From: Gemmatimonadaceae bacterium
Lineage (GTDB): Bacteria; Gemmatimonadota; Gemmatimonadetes; Gemmatimonadales; Gemmatimonadaceae
Length of the DNA stretch: 64,000 nt
Direction: 5' to 3'
Assembly (NCBI GenBank): GCA_035606695.1
Contig: DATNEW010000017.1
Coordinates: 62,001-126,000 of the forward strand
Below are positions 35,270 to 42,579 of the stretch, in pieces. The notes below the pieces were generated by a model, which did not search any database, was not told the DNA's origin, and saw only the letters and a program-made list of their open reading frames with translations. The stretch's first letter is position 1. The number at the start of each line of letters is the position of its first letter. A program made the translations under genes and the position numbers.

Positions 35270-37471
35270 ATGCGTTCGAGCCGACTCATCGTCGTTCTGG
35301 GTGTCCTCGCTGCCACGAGACCGAGCCACGCCCAGCACGCGCCACCGGTCGAGCTCACCGCGCAGCAAGACCATCATCGCATGATGGACCTGCTCCACAT
35401 CACCGCGCTCCGACCCGGGCCGAGTGGAAACGATCAGGATCCGAATCACGCCAACTACGACGAAGCGAAGGCCAATCCCTTCACGTCGCTGCCCGATGTG
35501 CTGACACTCGAGAACGGCCGCAAGGTCACGACGCGCCAGCAATGGACGCAGCGTCGCGCCGAGTTGGTGGAGTTGTTCTCGCGGGAAGTGTATGGCCGCG
35601 TGCCGAAGAACGCGCCGAAGATCACGTGGACGGTGACGGAGACAGACACGGGCACGATCGCCGGGCGGCCTGTCATCGGCACACAACTCGTCGGCCACGC
35701 GGACAATTCAGAGTATCCTGACATTACCGTCGACATACCGGTGACGCTCGTCGTTCCGGCCAATGCAAAGGCGCCCGTCCCGGCGATGATCATGTTTCGC
35801 CCCGGCTCGCTCGCGCAGGCACTCGGCCGGCCCGCGCCACCGGGTGCGCGCCCGAATCCATTCACTCCGCCGCCACCTGCACCCGGCAGCGACGCGCCCG
35901 CGACCGACCAGCTCATTCTCGACGGCTGGGGTTTCGCGTTTTTGAATCCAACAACTGTACAAGCCGACAACGGCGCCGGGCTGACCAAAGGCATCATCGG
36001 TCTGGCGAACAAAGGCCAGCCGCGCAAACCGGACGACTGGGGCGCATTGCGCGCGTGGGGCTGGGGTGCGTCGCGACTGCTCGACTATCTCGAGACGGAT
36101 CGGACCGTAAACGCCAAACGCGTCGGGGTCGAAGGAGTGTCGCGATATGGCAAGGCCGCGTTGGTCGCGATGGCGTTCGATCAGCGATTCGCCGCCGTGC
36201 TCATCGGATCGTCGGGTGAAGGCGGCGCGAAATTGCATCGCCGCAATTGGGGCGAAGCCGTCGAGAGTCTCACCGGCACCGGTGAGTACCATTGGATGGC
36301 CGGCAATTTCCTGAAGTACGGCGCGTCGCAGGCGAGCTTCGGCAGCAAGACGCCGAACGATCTTCCGGTCGACTCGCACGAGCTGCTCGCGCTCTGCGCG
36401 CCGCGCCTGACGTTCGTGAGCTACGGCGTTCCCGAGCGCGGCGACGCCAAATGGCTCGACCATCAAGGCAGTTACATGGCGGCCGTCGCCGCACAGCCGG
36501 TCTTCCGCCTGCTGGGCGCGAAAGGACTTGGCGTCTCCGACGATTATATGAAGGAGCGAATGCCTCCGGTGAACGTTGGTCTGCTCGACGGCGAGCTTGC
36601 CTGGCGGCAGCATGACGGCGGCCATACCGATGCGCCGAACTGGAAATACTTCCTCTCGTGGGCGGACTATTTCTTCAATCGGCGGTATACGCCGGCGCCG
36701 GCGATTGCAGGCCCCGCTGTCGTTCAGGCCGAAGCGCAACCGCGACGCGAACCACCGGCGGATCGCCCAGCGCCGCGGACCGATGCGAACTCGATGCTCG
36801 CGCACCAGCAACTGCTCGCCAAGCGCACGCAGGGCACGATCGACGTGTACTTCGAGGGCAACTCGATCACGCGCCGCTGGGGCGCCACGGATTATCCGAC
36901 CTTTTTAGAGAACTGGAAATCCAATTTCTTCGGATGGAACGCCGCCGACTTCGGCTGGGGCGGCGACCGCATCGAGAACATGTTGTGGCGGATCGAGAAC
37001 GGCGAGCTCGATGGCGTAAATCCGAAGGTGATCGTCATCCTCGGCGGGACCAACAATGTCGGGCGCACGCCGGGCGGCGATGAGAAGGTGGCCGACATCA
37101 CGCGCGGCGTGAAGGCGCTGCTCGATCTCTGTCGCCGAAAGGCGCCGAACGCGACGATCATCCTCACCGGCATCTTTCCGCGCAGCGACAACCTCGCCGT
37201 GGTGCCCGAGATCAACCGCATCAACGCGAACATCGCGCGCTTCGCGGATGGGAAGACCGTTCGCTACGTCAACATCAACGACAAGCTCGCCGACGCGAAT
37301 GGCAAGCTGCTCGACGGCATGACGGTCGACGGACTGCATCCGACGCTCAAAGGTTATCAGATCTGGGCGGATGCGTTGAAGCCGATTCTCACGGAGCTGC
37401 TCGGACCGCCGGCGAAGACGGATCATGCGCCGCCGCCGACGGGGGATCCGAGCGCGAAGCGGCCGAATTGA
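35270..37471 (+). CDS. CE15 glucuronoyl esterase fused to an SGNH/GDSL esterase
   Basis: 733 residues from ATG 35270 (signal peptide MRSSRLIVVLGVLAA...SHAQ). The earlier ATG 35243 lies inside the operator palindrome. Residues of about 25-470 are CE15: nucleophile Ser in VEGVSRYGKAA (about 291), SSGEGGAKL, and the His region AKWLDHQGSY (about 395). From about 500 an SGNH domain follows: FEGNSITRRWG (block I, Asn in place of Asp), FGWGGDRIENM, LGGTNNVGR and DGLHPTLKGY. It would split lignin-glucuronoxylan esters and, through the second domain, probably remove acetyl groups. A proline-rich linker joins the domains. Confidence 0.9.
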   Translation: MRSSRLIVVLGVLAATRPSHAQHAPPVELTAQQDHHRMMDLLHITALRPGPSGNDQDPNHANYDEAKANPFTSLPDVLTLENGRKVTTRQQWTQRRAELVELFSREVYGRVPKNAPKITWTVTETDTGTIAGRPVIGTQLVGHADNSEYPDITVDIPVTLVVPANAKAPVPAMIMFRPGSLAQALGRPAPPGARPNPFTPPPPAPGSDAPATDQLILDGWGFAFLNPTTVQADNGAGLTKGIIGLANKGQPRKPDDWGALRAWGWGASRLLDYLETDRTVNAKRVGVEGVSRYGKAALVAMAFDQRFAAVLIGSSGEGGAKLHRRNWGEAVESLTGTGEYHWMAGNFLKYGASQASFGSKTPNDLPVDSHELLALCAPRLTFVSYGVPERGDAKWLDHQGSYMAAVAAQPVFRLLGAKGLGVSDDYMKERMPPVNVGLLDGELAWRQHDGGHTDAPNWKYFLSWADYFFNRRYTPAPAIAGPAVVQAEAQPRREPPADRPAPRTDANSMLAHQQLLAKRTQGTIDVYFEGNSITRRWGATDYPTFLENWKSNFFGWNAADFGWGGDRIENMLWRIENGELDGVNPKVIVILGGTNNVGRTPGGDEKVADITRGVKALLDLCRRKAPNATIILTGIFPRSDNLAVVPEINRINANIARFADGKTVRYVNINDKLADANGKLLDGMTVDGLHPTLKGYQIWADALKPILTELLGPPAKTDHAPPPTGDPSAKRPN

Positions 37472-37480
37472 GCCCCCTGT

Positions 37481-37602
37481 GTCATCCTGAGCGAAGGCGC
37501 GCAGCGCCGGAGTCGAAGGACCCCCGTCCCGACGGAGGAGCTCTACGCAGCGCTCCGCTGAGAAGGGGGTCCCTCGACTCGCTAACGCTCGCTCGGGATG
37601 AC
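37481..37602. repeat. Palindromic repeat between convergent genes; encodes the SerB C-terminus
   Basis: It has the same GGGACCCCC subtype as 30785-30905, with the inner CTCCGCTGAGAAGGGGGTCC conserved. It lies between the convergent CE15 fusion and SerB genes. Read on the minus strand, its edge codes the last residues of SerB (VIPSER) and supplies the TAG stop at 37582. Confidence 0.85.
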
Positions 37603-38244
37603 AAGCGGCATCAATTGCGCGACATCCGCAAAATTTCGCGCGACCGCATTGGCACCCCGCACCACCGCCTCTCGCGCCACGAAATACGTAAACGCCACAA
37701 AGCAATCAACCACCGGCTGCATCGCGAGATCAGTTGACCCGTCGCCGACCGCGATGATCGGCCGCGGCAATTGCGCCCGCTCGACGACCACCGGCTTTCC
37801 ATTCGTCGTGGTGAGCGGCGACGATTCGTCGAAGCCAGCATACGAACCATCGTCCTGAAAACGAATCTCGACCGCGTAGAGATTCGACTCGGCGACCCCG
37901 ACCGCGCGCGCCAAAGGCACGAGAGCGGGCCGCAGACCTCCGCTGATCAACAAAACGCGAATGCCCGCGTTCGTCGCCGCTTCGACCAACTCTACGCACC
38001 CGGGCGCGATCGCCTCGACGTACGCGCGCGACAACGCGTCGATGTCCTGCCTCGTCGGCTGAATGGCATTCAGTCGCGCCCCATACACCTGTTCGAGCGG
38101 GATATCGCCACGCATCGCCTCGTCGGTGAGCGCGGCGACTCGCCGCTCCATCGCGTCGCCTCGACGCCGAGCGAGCCAGTCGATCCCCTCGATGCCCGCC
38201 ACCGTGGAGTCGGCGTCGAGGATGAGCGTCTTGTAACGCGTCAT
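37582..38244 (-). CDS. serB: Phosphoserine phosphatase (HAD family)
   Basis: 220 residues from ATG 38244, which overlaps the upstream gene stop as ATGA. Full HAD motif set: nucleophile loop ILDADSTVAG, motif II Ser in VLLISGGLRPAL, a lysine in TTNGKPVV, and the metal Asp in VGDGSTDLAM. It hydrolyses O-phosphoserine to serine. It is last in the operon uxuA-serA-FAD dehydrogenase-serB. The C-terminal residues come from the adjacent repeat. It is the intact counterpart of the degenerate gene at 792-1394. Confidence 0.88.
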   Translation of the reverse strand: MTRYKTLILDADSTVAGIEGIDWLARRRGDAMERRVAALTDEAMRGDIPLEQVYGARLNAIQPTRQDIDALSRAYVEAIAPGCVELVEAATNAGIRVLLISGGLRPALVPLARAVGVAESNLYAVEIRFQDDGSYAGFDESSPLTTTNGKPVVVERAQLPRPIIAVGDGSTDLAMQPVVDCFVAFTYFVAREAVVRGANAVARNFADVAQLMPLVIPSER

Positions 38245-39632
38245 TCTGGTGGAAACACGTTGCCGGGCGCGAACAATCGTCGCGGATCGAGCGTGGCTTT
38301 CATCGCGCGCATCACGTCGAGTTGCAACGGCGTGAGCTGCGCCGCGAGCCAATGGCGTTTGAGTTTCCCCAACCCATGCTCGGCAGCCACGGTGCCACCC
38401 ATGCGAAGCACGGCGTGAATCGTTTGCTCGACCGCGGTCGAAATACGCGCCAGCTCCTCCGCATCGTGCGCGATGTAATTCTGATGCGGATGCCCGTTGC
38501 CGGCGTGTCCATACGTCACCGGCGGCGCCACCTTCGCGTTGTCGATCGCGCGGCGCGATGCATCGAGCGCTTCCGGCAATCGACGGAACGGCACGGCCCA
38601 ATCGGTCGATACCTTCCGTCCGCCGAACGGTCGGCGCGCTGCGCCCTTCTCGTTCATGTACGCCGGCACGGCGTGCCGAAATCGCCGTGCATCGCGCAAG
38701 GCCGCCGCATCTTCGTACGCCTCGATGTCATCCGTTCTCGCGCCGAATCGTTCGCCGAGCGAAAGCCACGCATCGAGCGAAACGTCACGTGCCTCGTCTT
38801 CGCCGAACGCCTGCTCGAGATAGACCAGCGCGGCAGCGCCGTCCATCCAGCGCGGTTGCCCAATGTGTCCGCGCGCGATCGCCAGCGCCTGCCCATCGAA
38901 GTATTCCAGACATTCCGCGTGCGGACCCGCGCGCGTGTCCGTCTGCTCGCGCGCGGCGACGACGAATCGCAGCGCGTCCTGTTCGCCGGCGAATGGAATC
39001 GCCAATCCGATCTCGTGCGCGGGGCGACGCACGAGTGACAGCTCCGCCCGCACGACGATGCCGAGCGTTCCCTCGCTACCCACGATCCAGTCGACGGGAT
39101 CCTGCACCGCGTGAAAGCCGACGGTATTCTTCTCGAGCCGCGGCCGCGCGAGTTCGACGACCTCTCCATCGCCGTTGACGATCGTCACCGCGCGTACGTG
39201 CGGACGAGTCGCGCCATAACGGAGCGAGCGCGCGCCTGATGCATTGCACGCGATGGCGCCGCCAATCGTCGCTTCATTCTCGCTCGTGGGATCGGGCGTG
39301 AAGCGCAGGCCGAGCGACGCGAGCTCGGCGTTTAGCGCGCCGATGGTGACTCCCGGCTCGACAACAGCGGTGCGCGCCTCGGTGTCGATGTCGATCACGC
39401 GCGACATCGCGCGCATCGAAACGAGAATACCGCGATCGACGATCGATGCGGCTGTCGTGCTCGTTTGCGCGCCCGCCGGCGTGATGCTCGCACCGCCCGC
39501 GCGCGCGCTTCGCACCACCTCGATCACGTCCGCCACACTCGCCGGACGCGCGACCGCGTCGGGAATCATCTCCAACCCTGATGCGTCGCGCGCGTACGAG
39601 AATCTGACGTCGGCGTCCCGACTCAGCTCCAC
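38241..39632 (-). CDS. FAD-linked D-2-hydroxyacid dehydrogenase (GlcD/D2HGDH type)
   Basis: About 463 residues from GTG 39632, overlapping the serA stop by 10 bp. The PCMH FAD domain shows ITPAGAQTSTTAAS, VVEPGVTIGALN, the FAD-contact block TIGGAIACNASGARSLRYG and VGSEGTLGIV. The FAD-oxidase C-domain ends with the metal-site region AEHGLGKLKRHW and FAPGNVFPP. The family oxidises glycolate, D-lactate or D-2-hydroxyglutarate. Its place between serA and serB favours D-2-hydroxyglutarate, a by-product of SerA, but this is inference. Confidence 0.82.
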   Translation of the reverse strand: MELSRDADVRFSYARDASGLEMIPDAVARPASVADVIEVVRSARAGGASITPAGAQTSTTAASIVDRGILVSMRAMSRVIDIDTEARTAVVEPGVTIGALNAELASLGLRFTPDPTSENEATIGGAIACNASGARSLRYGATRPHVRAVTIVNGDGEVVELARPRLEKNTVGFHAVQDPVDWIVGSEGTLGIVVRAELSLVRRPAHEIGLAIPFAGEQDALRFVVAAREQTDTRAGPHAECLEYFDGQALAIARGHIGQPRWMDGAAALVYLEQAFGEDEARDVSLDAWLSLGERFGARTDDIEAYEDAAALRDARRFRHAVPAYMNEKGAARRPFGGRKVSTDWAVPFRRLPEALDASRRAIDNAKVAPPVTYGHAGNGHPHQNYIAHDAEELARISTAVEQTIHAVLRMGGTVAAEHGLGKLKRHWLAAQLTPLQLDVMRAMKATLDPRRLFAPGNVFPPE

Positions 39633-41260
39633 GACGGTGCCTCGCCGTCGCCACAATCGATCACGGTCGCCGCGCGCACACCAGGAATCTCGAGCAATTG
39701 CCGGCAGACATGATTCGGCACATTGCCGTCCACCGTCACCGCCGCCAACGCTTCGCCGCCTTGCGACATGCGCGCCTGATGATACTCGGCGATGTTGATC
39801 TTTGCGTTGCCAAGGATGGTTCCAACGTGACCGATCACGCCCGGTACGTCGGCGTTGTTGAGCACGACGAGCGTGCGCCGCGGCGCGACGTCTACCTTGA
39901 ACTCGCCAATGCGCGTGACGCGCGGAGCGGCGCCGGCGAGCGCGACTCCGCCAACCATCATCTGCTGTCCCGCGCCACTGATCGTCACACGCACCGCGTG
40001 TTCATCTTCACTGGACTGTAGCGGCACCACCGCGAGCGCGATGCCGCGTTCGCTCGCCCGTGCACGCGCGTTGATCAGATTGATTCGGTCGTCGCCCACA
40101 ATCGGCGCGAGCACGCCGGCGGCTGCCGATGCCGCCAGCAAGCCTTCCGCGCCGGCGAATCGCCGACCGACATGCAGCGTGACTTGATCGATGGCGCGCG
40201 CGCCGCGATTCGCGAGCAACGCGCGCGCGATCGACGTCGCTTGCCGTGCGAGCGCGAGTCCGCCCCGCAGATCGCGCCACCGTCCGTGATCCGCGCCGGC
40301 GAGATTCACCGCCCCCGACAGCTCCCCCTCGAGCAGCGCATCTCGCACCGCGACGCAGACGTCCACCGCGACGTTGCGTTGACCTTCCGCAGTCGATGCG
40401 CCGAGGTGCGGCGTCAACAGCACGCGGTCGTTCGTGCGAAATGGATGATCCGGCGCGAGCGGTTCCTTCGAGTAGACGTCGAGCATCGCACCCCCGAGTC
40501 TGGCGCTCGCCAGCGCGTCGGTGAGCGCCTTTTCGTCGATGATACCGCCGCGCGCAAAATTCGCGACGATCGCGCCGTCGGGGAGAAGCGCGAGCGCCTC
40601 CGCGTCGATGATGCCGCGCGTCTCGTCCGTCATCGGCGTGTGCACGGTGAGAATGTCCACGCGCGGCAACAACTCTTCGAGCGTCTCCGCATGCTCGGCA
40701 CGCAGCAACTCAAAGCGCTCGCGCTGGATGTACGGATCGTACGCGATGACGTTCATGCCGAACGCTTGCGCGCGCAACGCGATCTCGCCACCGATGCGCC
40801 CGAGCCCGACTATTCCGAGCGTGCGCCCCTTGATCTCGGTGCCGAGCAGATCGCTGCGATCCCAGCGTCCCGCACGCATGGAGCTGAACGCGCGCGGAAG
40901 ATGCCGCACGAACGACAACAGACATCCATAGAACAACTCAGCCACCGAGATCGTGTTTCCGCTCGGTGCGTTGATGACGGCGATGCCGAGCGCGGTGGCT
41001 TCGGGCAGATCGATGTTGTCGGTGCCGACGCCGGCGCGTCCGATGACGCGGAGCCGCTTCGCGGCGCGCAGCAATTCCGCGGGAACCTTCGTCGCGCTGC
41101 GGCCGATGAACGCATCGTAGTCTCCGATCTCGCCGACGAGCTCGGTCCACGGTCGCGTTGGACGCTCATCGACGAAGAACGACGGCTCGGCGCGCAGCAG
41201 CTCGACGCCCTGCGGGTCGACTTCGTCGGTGACGTAGATGCGGAGTTTCTTGGTCTGCAT
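39623..41260 (-). CDS. serA: D-3-phosphoglycerate dehydrogenase with ACT domain
   Basis: 545 residues from ATG 41260. Catalytic domain: IGRAGVGTDNIDLPEAT, the Rossmann loop LGIVGLGRIGGEIA, the catalytic Arg in NFARGGIIDE, Glu in YSKEPLAPDHP and His in LLTPHLGASTAE. An intervening substrate-binding domain precedes the C-terminal ACT domain (VLNNADVPGVIGHVGTILG), the long SerA form. It oxidises 3-phosphoglycerate, the first step to serine. It begins 44 bp after uxuA, an unusual biosynthetic gene for a hexuronate operon. Confidence 0.93.
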   Translation of the reverse strand: MQTKKLRIYVTDEVDPQGVELLRAEPSFFVDERPTRPWTELVGEIGDYDAFIGRSATKVPAELLRAAKRLRVIGRAGVGTDNIDLPEATALGIAVINAPSGNTISVAELFYGCLLSFVRHLPRAFSSMRAGRWDRSDLLGTEIKGRTLGIVGLGRIGGEIALRAQAFGMNVIAYDPYIQRERFELLRAEHAETLEELLPRVDILTVHTPMTDETRGIIDAEALALLPDGAIVANFARGGIIDEKALTDALASARLGGAMLDVYSKEPLAPDHPFRTNDRVLLTPHLGASTAEGQRNVAVDVCVAVRDALLEGELSGAVNLAGADHGRWRDLRGGLALARQATSIARALLANRGARAIDQVTLHVGRRFAGAEGLLAASAAAGVLAPIVGDDRINLINARARASERGIALAVVPLQSSEDEHAVRVTISGAGQQMMVGGVALAGAAPRVTRIGEFKVDVAPRRTLVVLNNADVPGVIGHVGTILGNAKINIAEYHQARMSQGGEALAAVTVDGNVPNHVCRQLLEIPGVRAATVIDCGDGEAPSWS

Positions 41261-41304
41261 TGGCGATCCATCATAATCGCACGATGGGTCGGAGAATGCA
41301 CGGT

Positions 41305-42342
41305 TCAGGATCCGAGGCCTTCCCACAATCCTTGCAGATACATGGCCCCCAGCGCTCGATCGTAGAGGCCGTAGCCCGGGCGACCTTGCTCGTCCCAGAT
41401 CATGCGTCCGTGATCGGGACGCATCGGCCCATCGAACCCGATGTCGCGCAGTGCGCGCATGACCTCGAGCATGTTCACGTCACCGAAGTGCGACGGATGT
41501 GGGACTTCATGGAACTGCTTGTCGCCGGTTCGCCGCACGTTGCGGCAATGCATGAAATGAATGCGGCCGCGCGCGCCGAGGCTGCGAATCATCGCCGGGA
41601 GGTCGTTCGTTGCAGCGGCGCCCAGTGAGCCGGTGCAGAACGTGATACCGTTGGCGGGGTGATCAACGAGTCGCGTGAGACGTTCGAGCGCGGCCGCGTC
41701 GGTGATGATGCGCGGCAGGCCGAAGATCGGCCACGGTGGATCGTCCGGGTGAATCGCCATGCGGACGTTCGCGCTCGCGGCCGCGGGGACGACGCGTTCC
41801 AGGAAGTACGCGAGATGTTCCCACAGCGCCTCGGCATTCACGGCGCGGTAGGCGTCGACGAGCGAGTTTAGAGTTCTCGCATCGTATGCGGTGGCCCAGC
41901 CGGGGAGATCGCCGGTGCCGCGCGAGAGATCGATGCGGGCGAGCGCGGCGTGATCGTACGCGAGTGCCGTCGAGCCGTCGGGAAGGCGCATCGCGAGATC
42001 GGTGCGCGTCCAGTCGAAGATCGGCATGAAGTTGTAGCACAGCACCCGGACGCCGGCGTCGCCCATGGCGCGAACGCTCGCGCAGTACTGGTCGATGAGC
42101 TGGTCGCGCGTGGGCCGTCCCAGCTTGATGTCTTCGTGGACAGGAATACTCTCGATGACCGAAAGCGCCAGGCCGGCGCTGTCGATGGTTTCAGCCAGGC
42201 GTTCGATCGCGACGCGGGGCCAGGGTTCGCCGACCGGGATATCGTAGAGAGCGCTGACGATGTCGTGGACGCCGGGGATTTGGCGGATTGCCGCGAGGGG
42301 GACCGGGTCGGCTGGCCCGAACCAGCGGAGGGTCATGCGCAT
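41305..42342 (-). CDS. uxuA: Mannonate dehydratase
   Basis: 345 residues, slightly shorter than the enterobacterial enzyme. It converts D-mannonate to 2-keto-3-deoxy-D-gluconate. Family blocks are MTLRWFGPADPV, AIHPDDPPWPIFGLPR (metal His), GITFCTGSLGA (metal Cys), IHFMHCRNVRR (metal His), HEVPHPSHFGDVNM and GPMRPDHGRM. With UxuB (34396) it handles glucuronate released by GH67 and GH115. It heads the uxuA-serA-dehydrogenase-serB operon. Confidence 0.96.
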   Translation of the reverse strand: MRMTLRWFGPADPVPLAAIRQIPGVHDIVSALYDIPVGEPWPRVAIERLAETIDSAGLALSVIESIPVHEDIKLGRPTRDQLIDQYCASVRAMGDAGVRVLCYNFMPIFDWTRTDLAMRLPDGSTALAYDHAALARIDLSRGTGDLPGWATAYDARTLNSLVDAYRAVNAEALWEHLAYFLERVVPAAASANVRMAIHPDDPPWPIFGLPRIITDAAALERLTRLVDHPANGITFCTGSLGAAATNDLPAMIRSLGARGRIHFMHCRNVRRTGDKQFHEVPHPSHFGDVNMLEVMRALRDIGFDGPMRPDHGRMIWDEQGRPGYGLYDRALGAMYLQGLWEGLGS

Positions 42343-42358
42343 GGGTGGCGCCGGGTAT

Positions 42359-42377
42359 TGATTTGATGAATTCGTGC
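42359..42377. promoter_or_regulatory. Weak operator-like site upstream of uxuA
   Basis: TGATTTGATGAATTCGTGC lies 16 bp upstream of the uxuA start and matches the site at 22271 in about 11 of 19 positions, with GATGA at the centre. It is a tentative fourth member of the set. Confidence 0.3.
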
Positions 42378-42440
42378 CGTGGTCGACCGTCTTAATCGTC
42401 GATGCGGCCGGGGGATATGGCGCCGATTTGGTATGTGACG

Positions 42441-42479
42441 CATATTGCCCAAGGTTTAGTTCCTAAGAAGAACAATATG
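42441..42479. promoter_or_regulatory. Inverted half-sites CATATTG ... CAATATG upstream of susC
   Basis: CATATTG (42441-42447) and GAACAATATG (42470-42479) form a spaced inverted repeat. The second half repeats GAACAATAT from the strong palindrome 37 bp downstream, so this may be an auxiliary site for the same regulator. Confidence 0.4.
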
Positions 42480-42515
42480 CCGCTGGCGTGGCGGGATGTC
42501 AGCGGCCCTCCTTCG

Positions 42516-42548
42516 GCCGATATTGTTCGTTTTACGAACAATATCGGC
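42516..42548. promoter_or_regulatory. Perfect 33-bp palindrome, probable ROK-type operator
   Basis: GCCGATATTGTTCGT-TTT-ACGAACAATATCGGC has 15-bp arms without mismatch and a 3-bp spacer, ending 31 bp before the susC start (42580). The core TTCGTTTTACGAA resembles known ROK-family operators (inverted TTnGT/ACnAA halves). The window encodes one ROK regulator (1500-2702). A hairpin in the 5' leader is the alternative reading. Confidence 0.75.
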
Positions 42549-42579
42549 ATCGCCGGCCAGCCAGCCAGGAGATGTGCGC

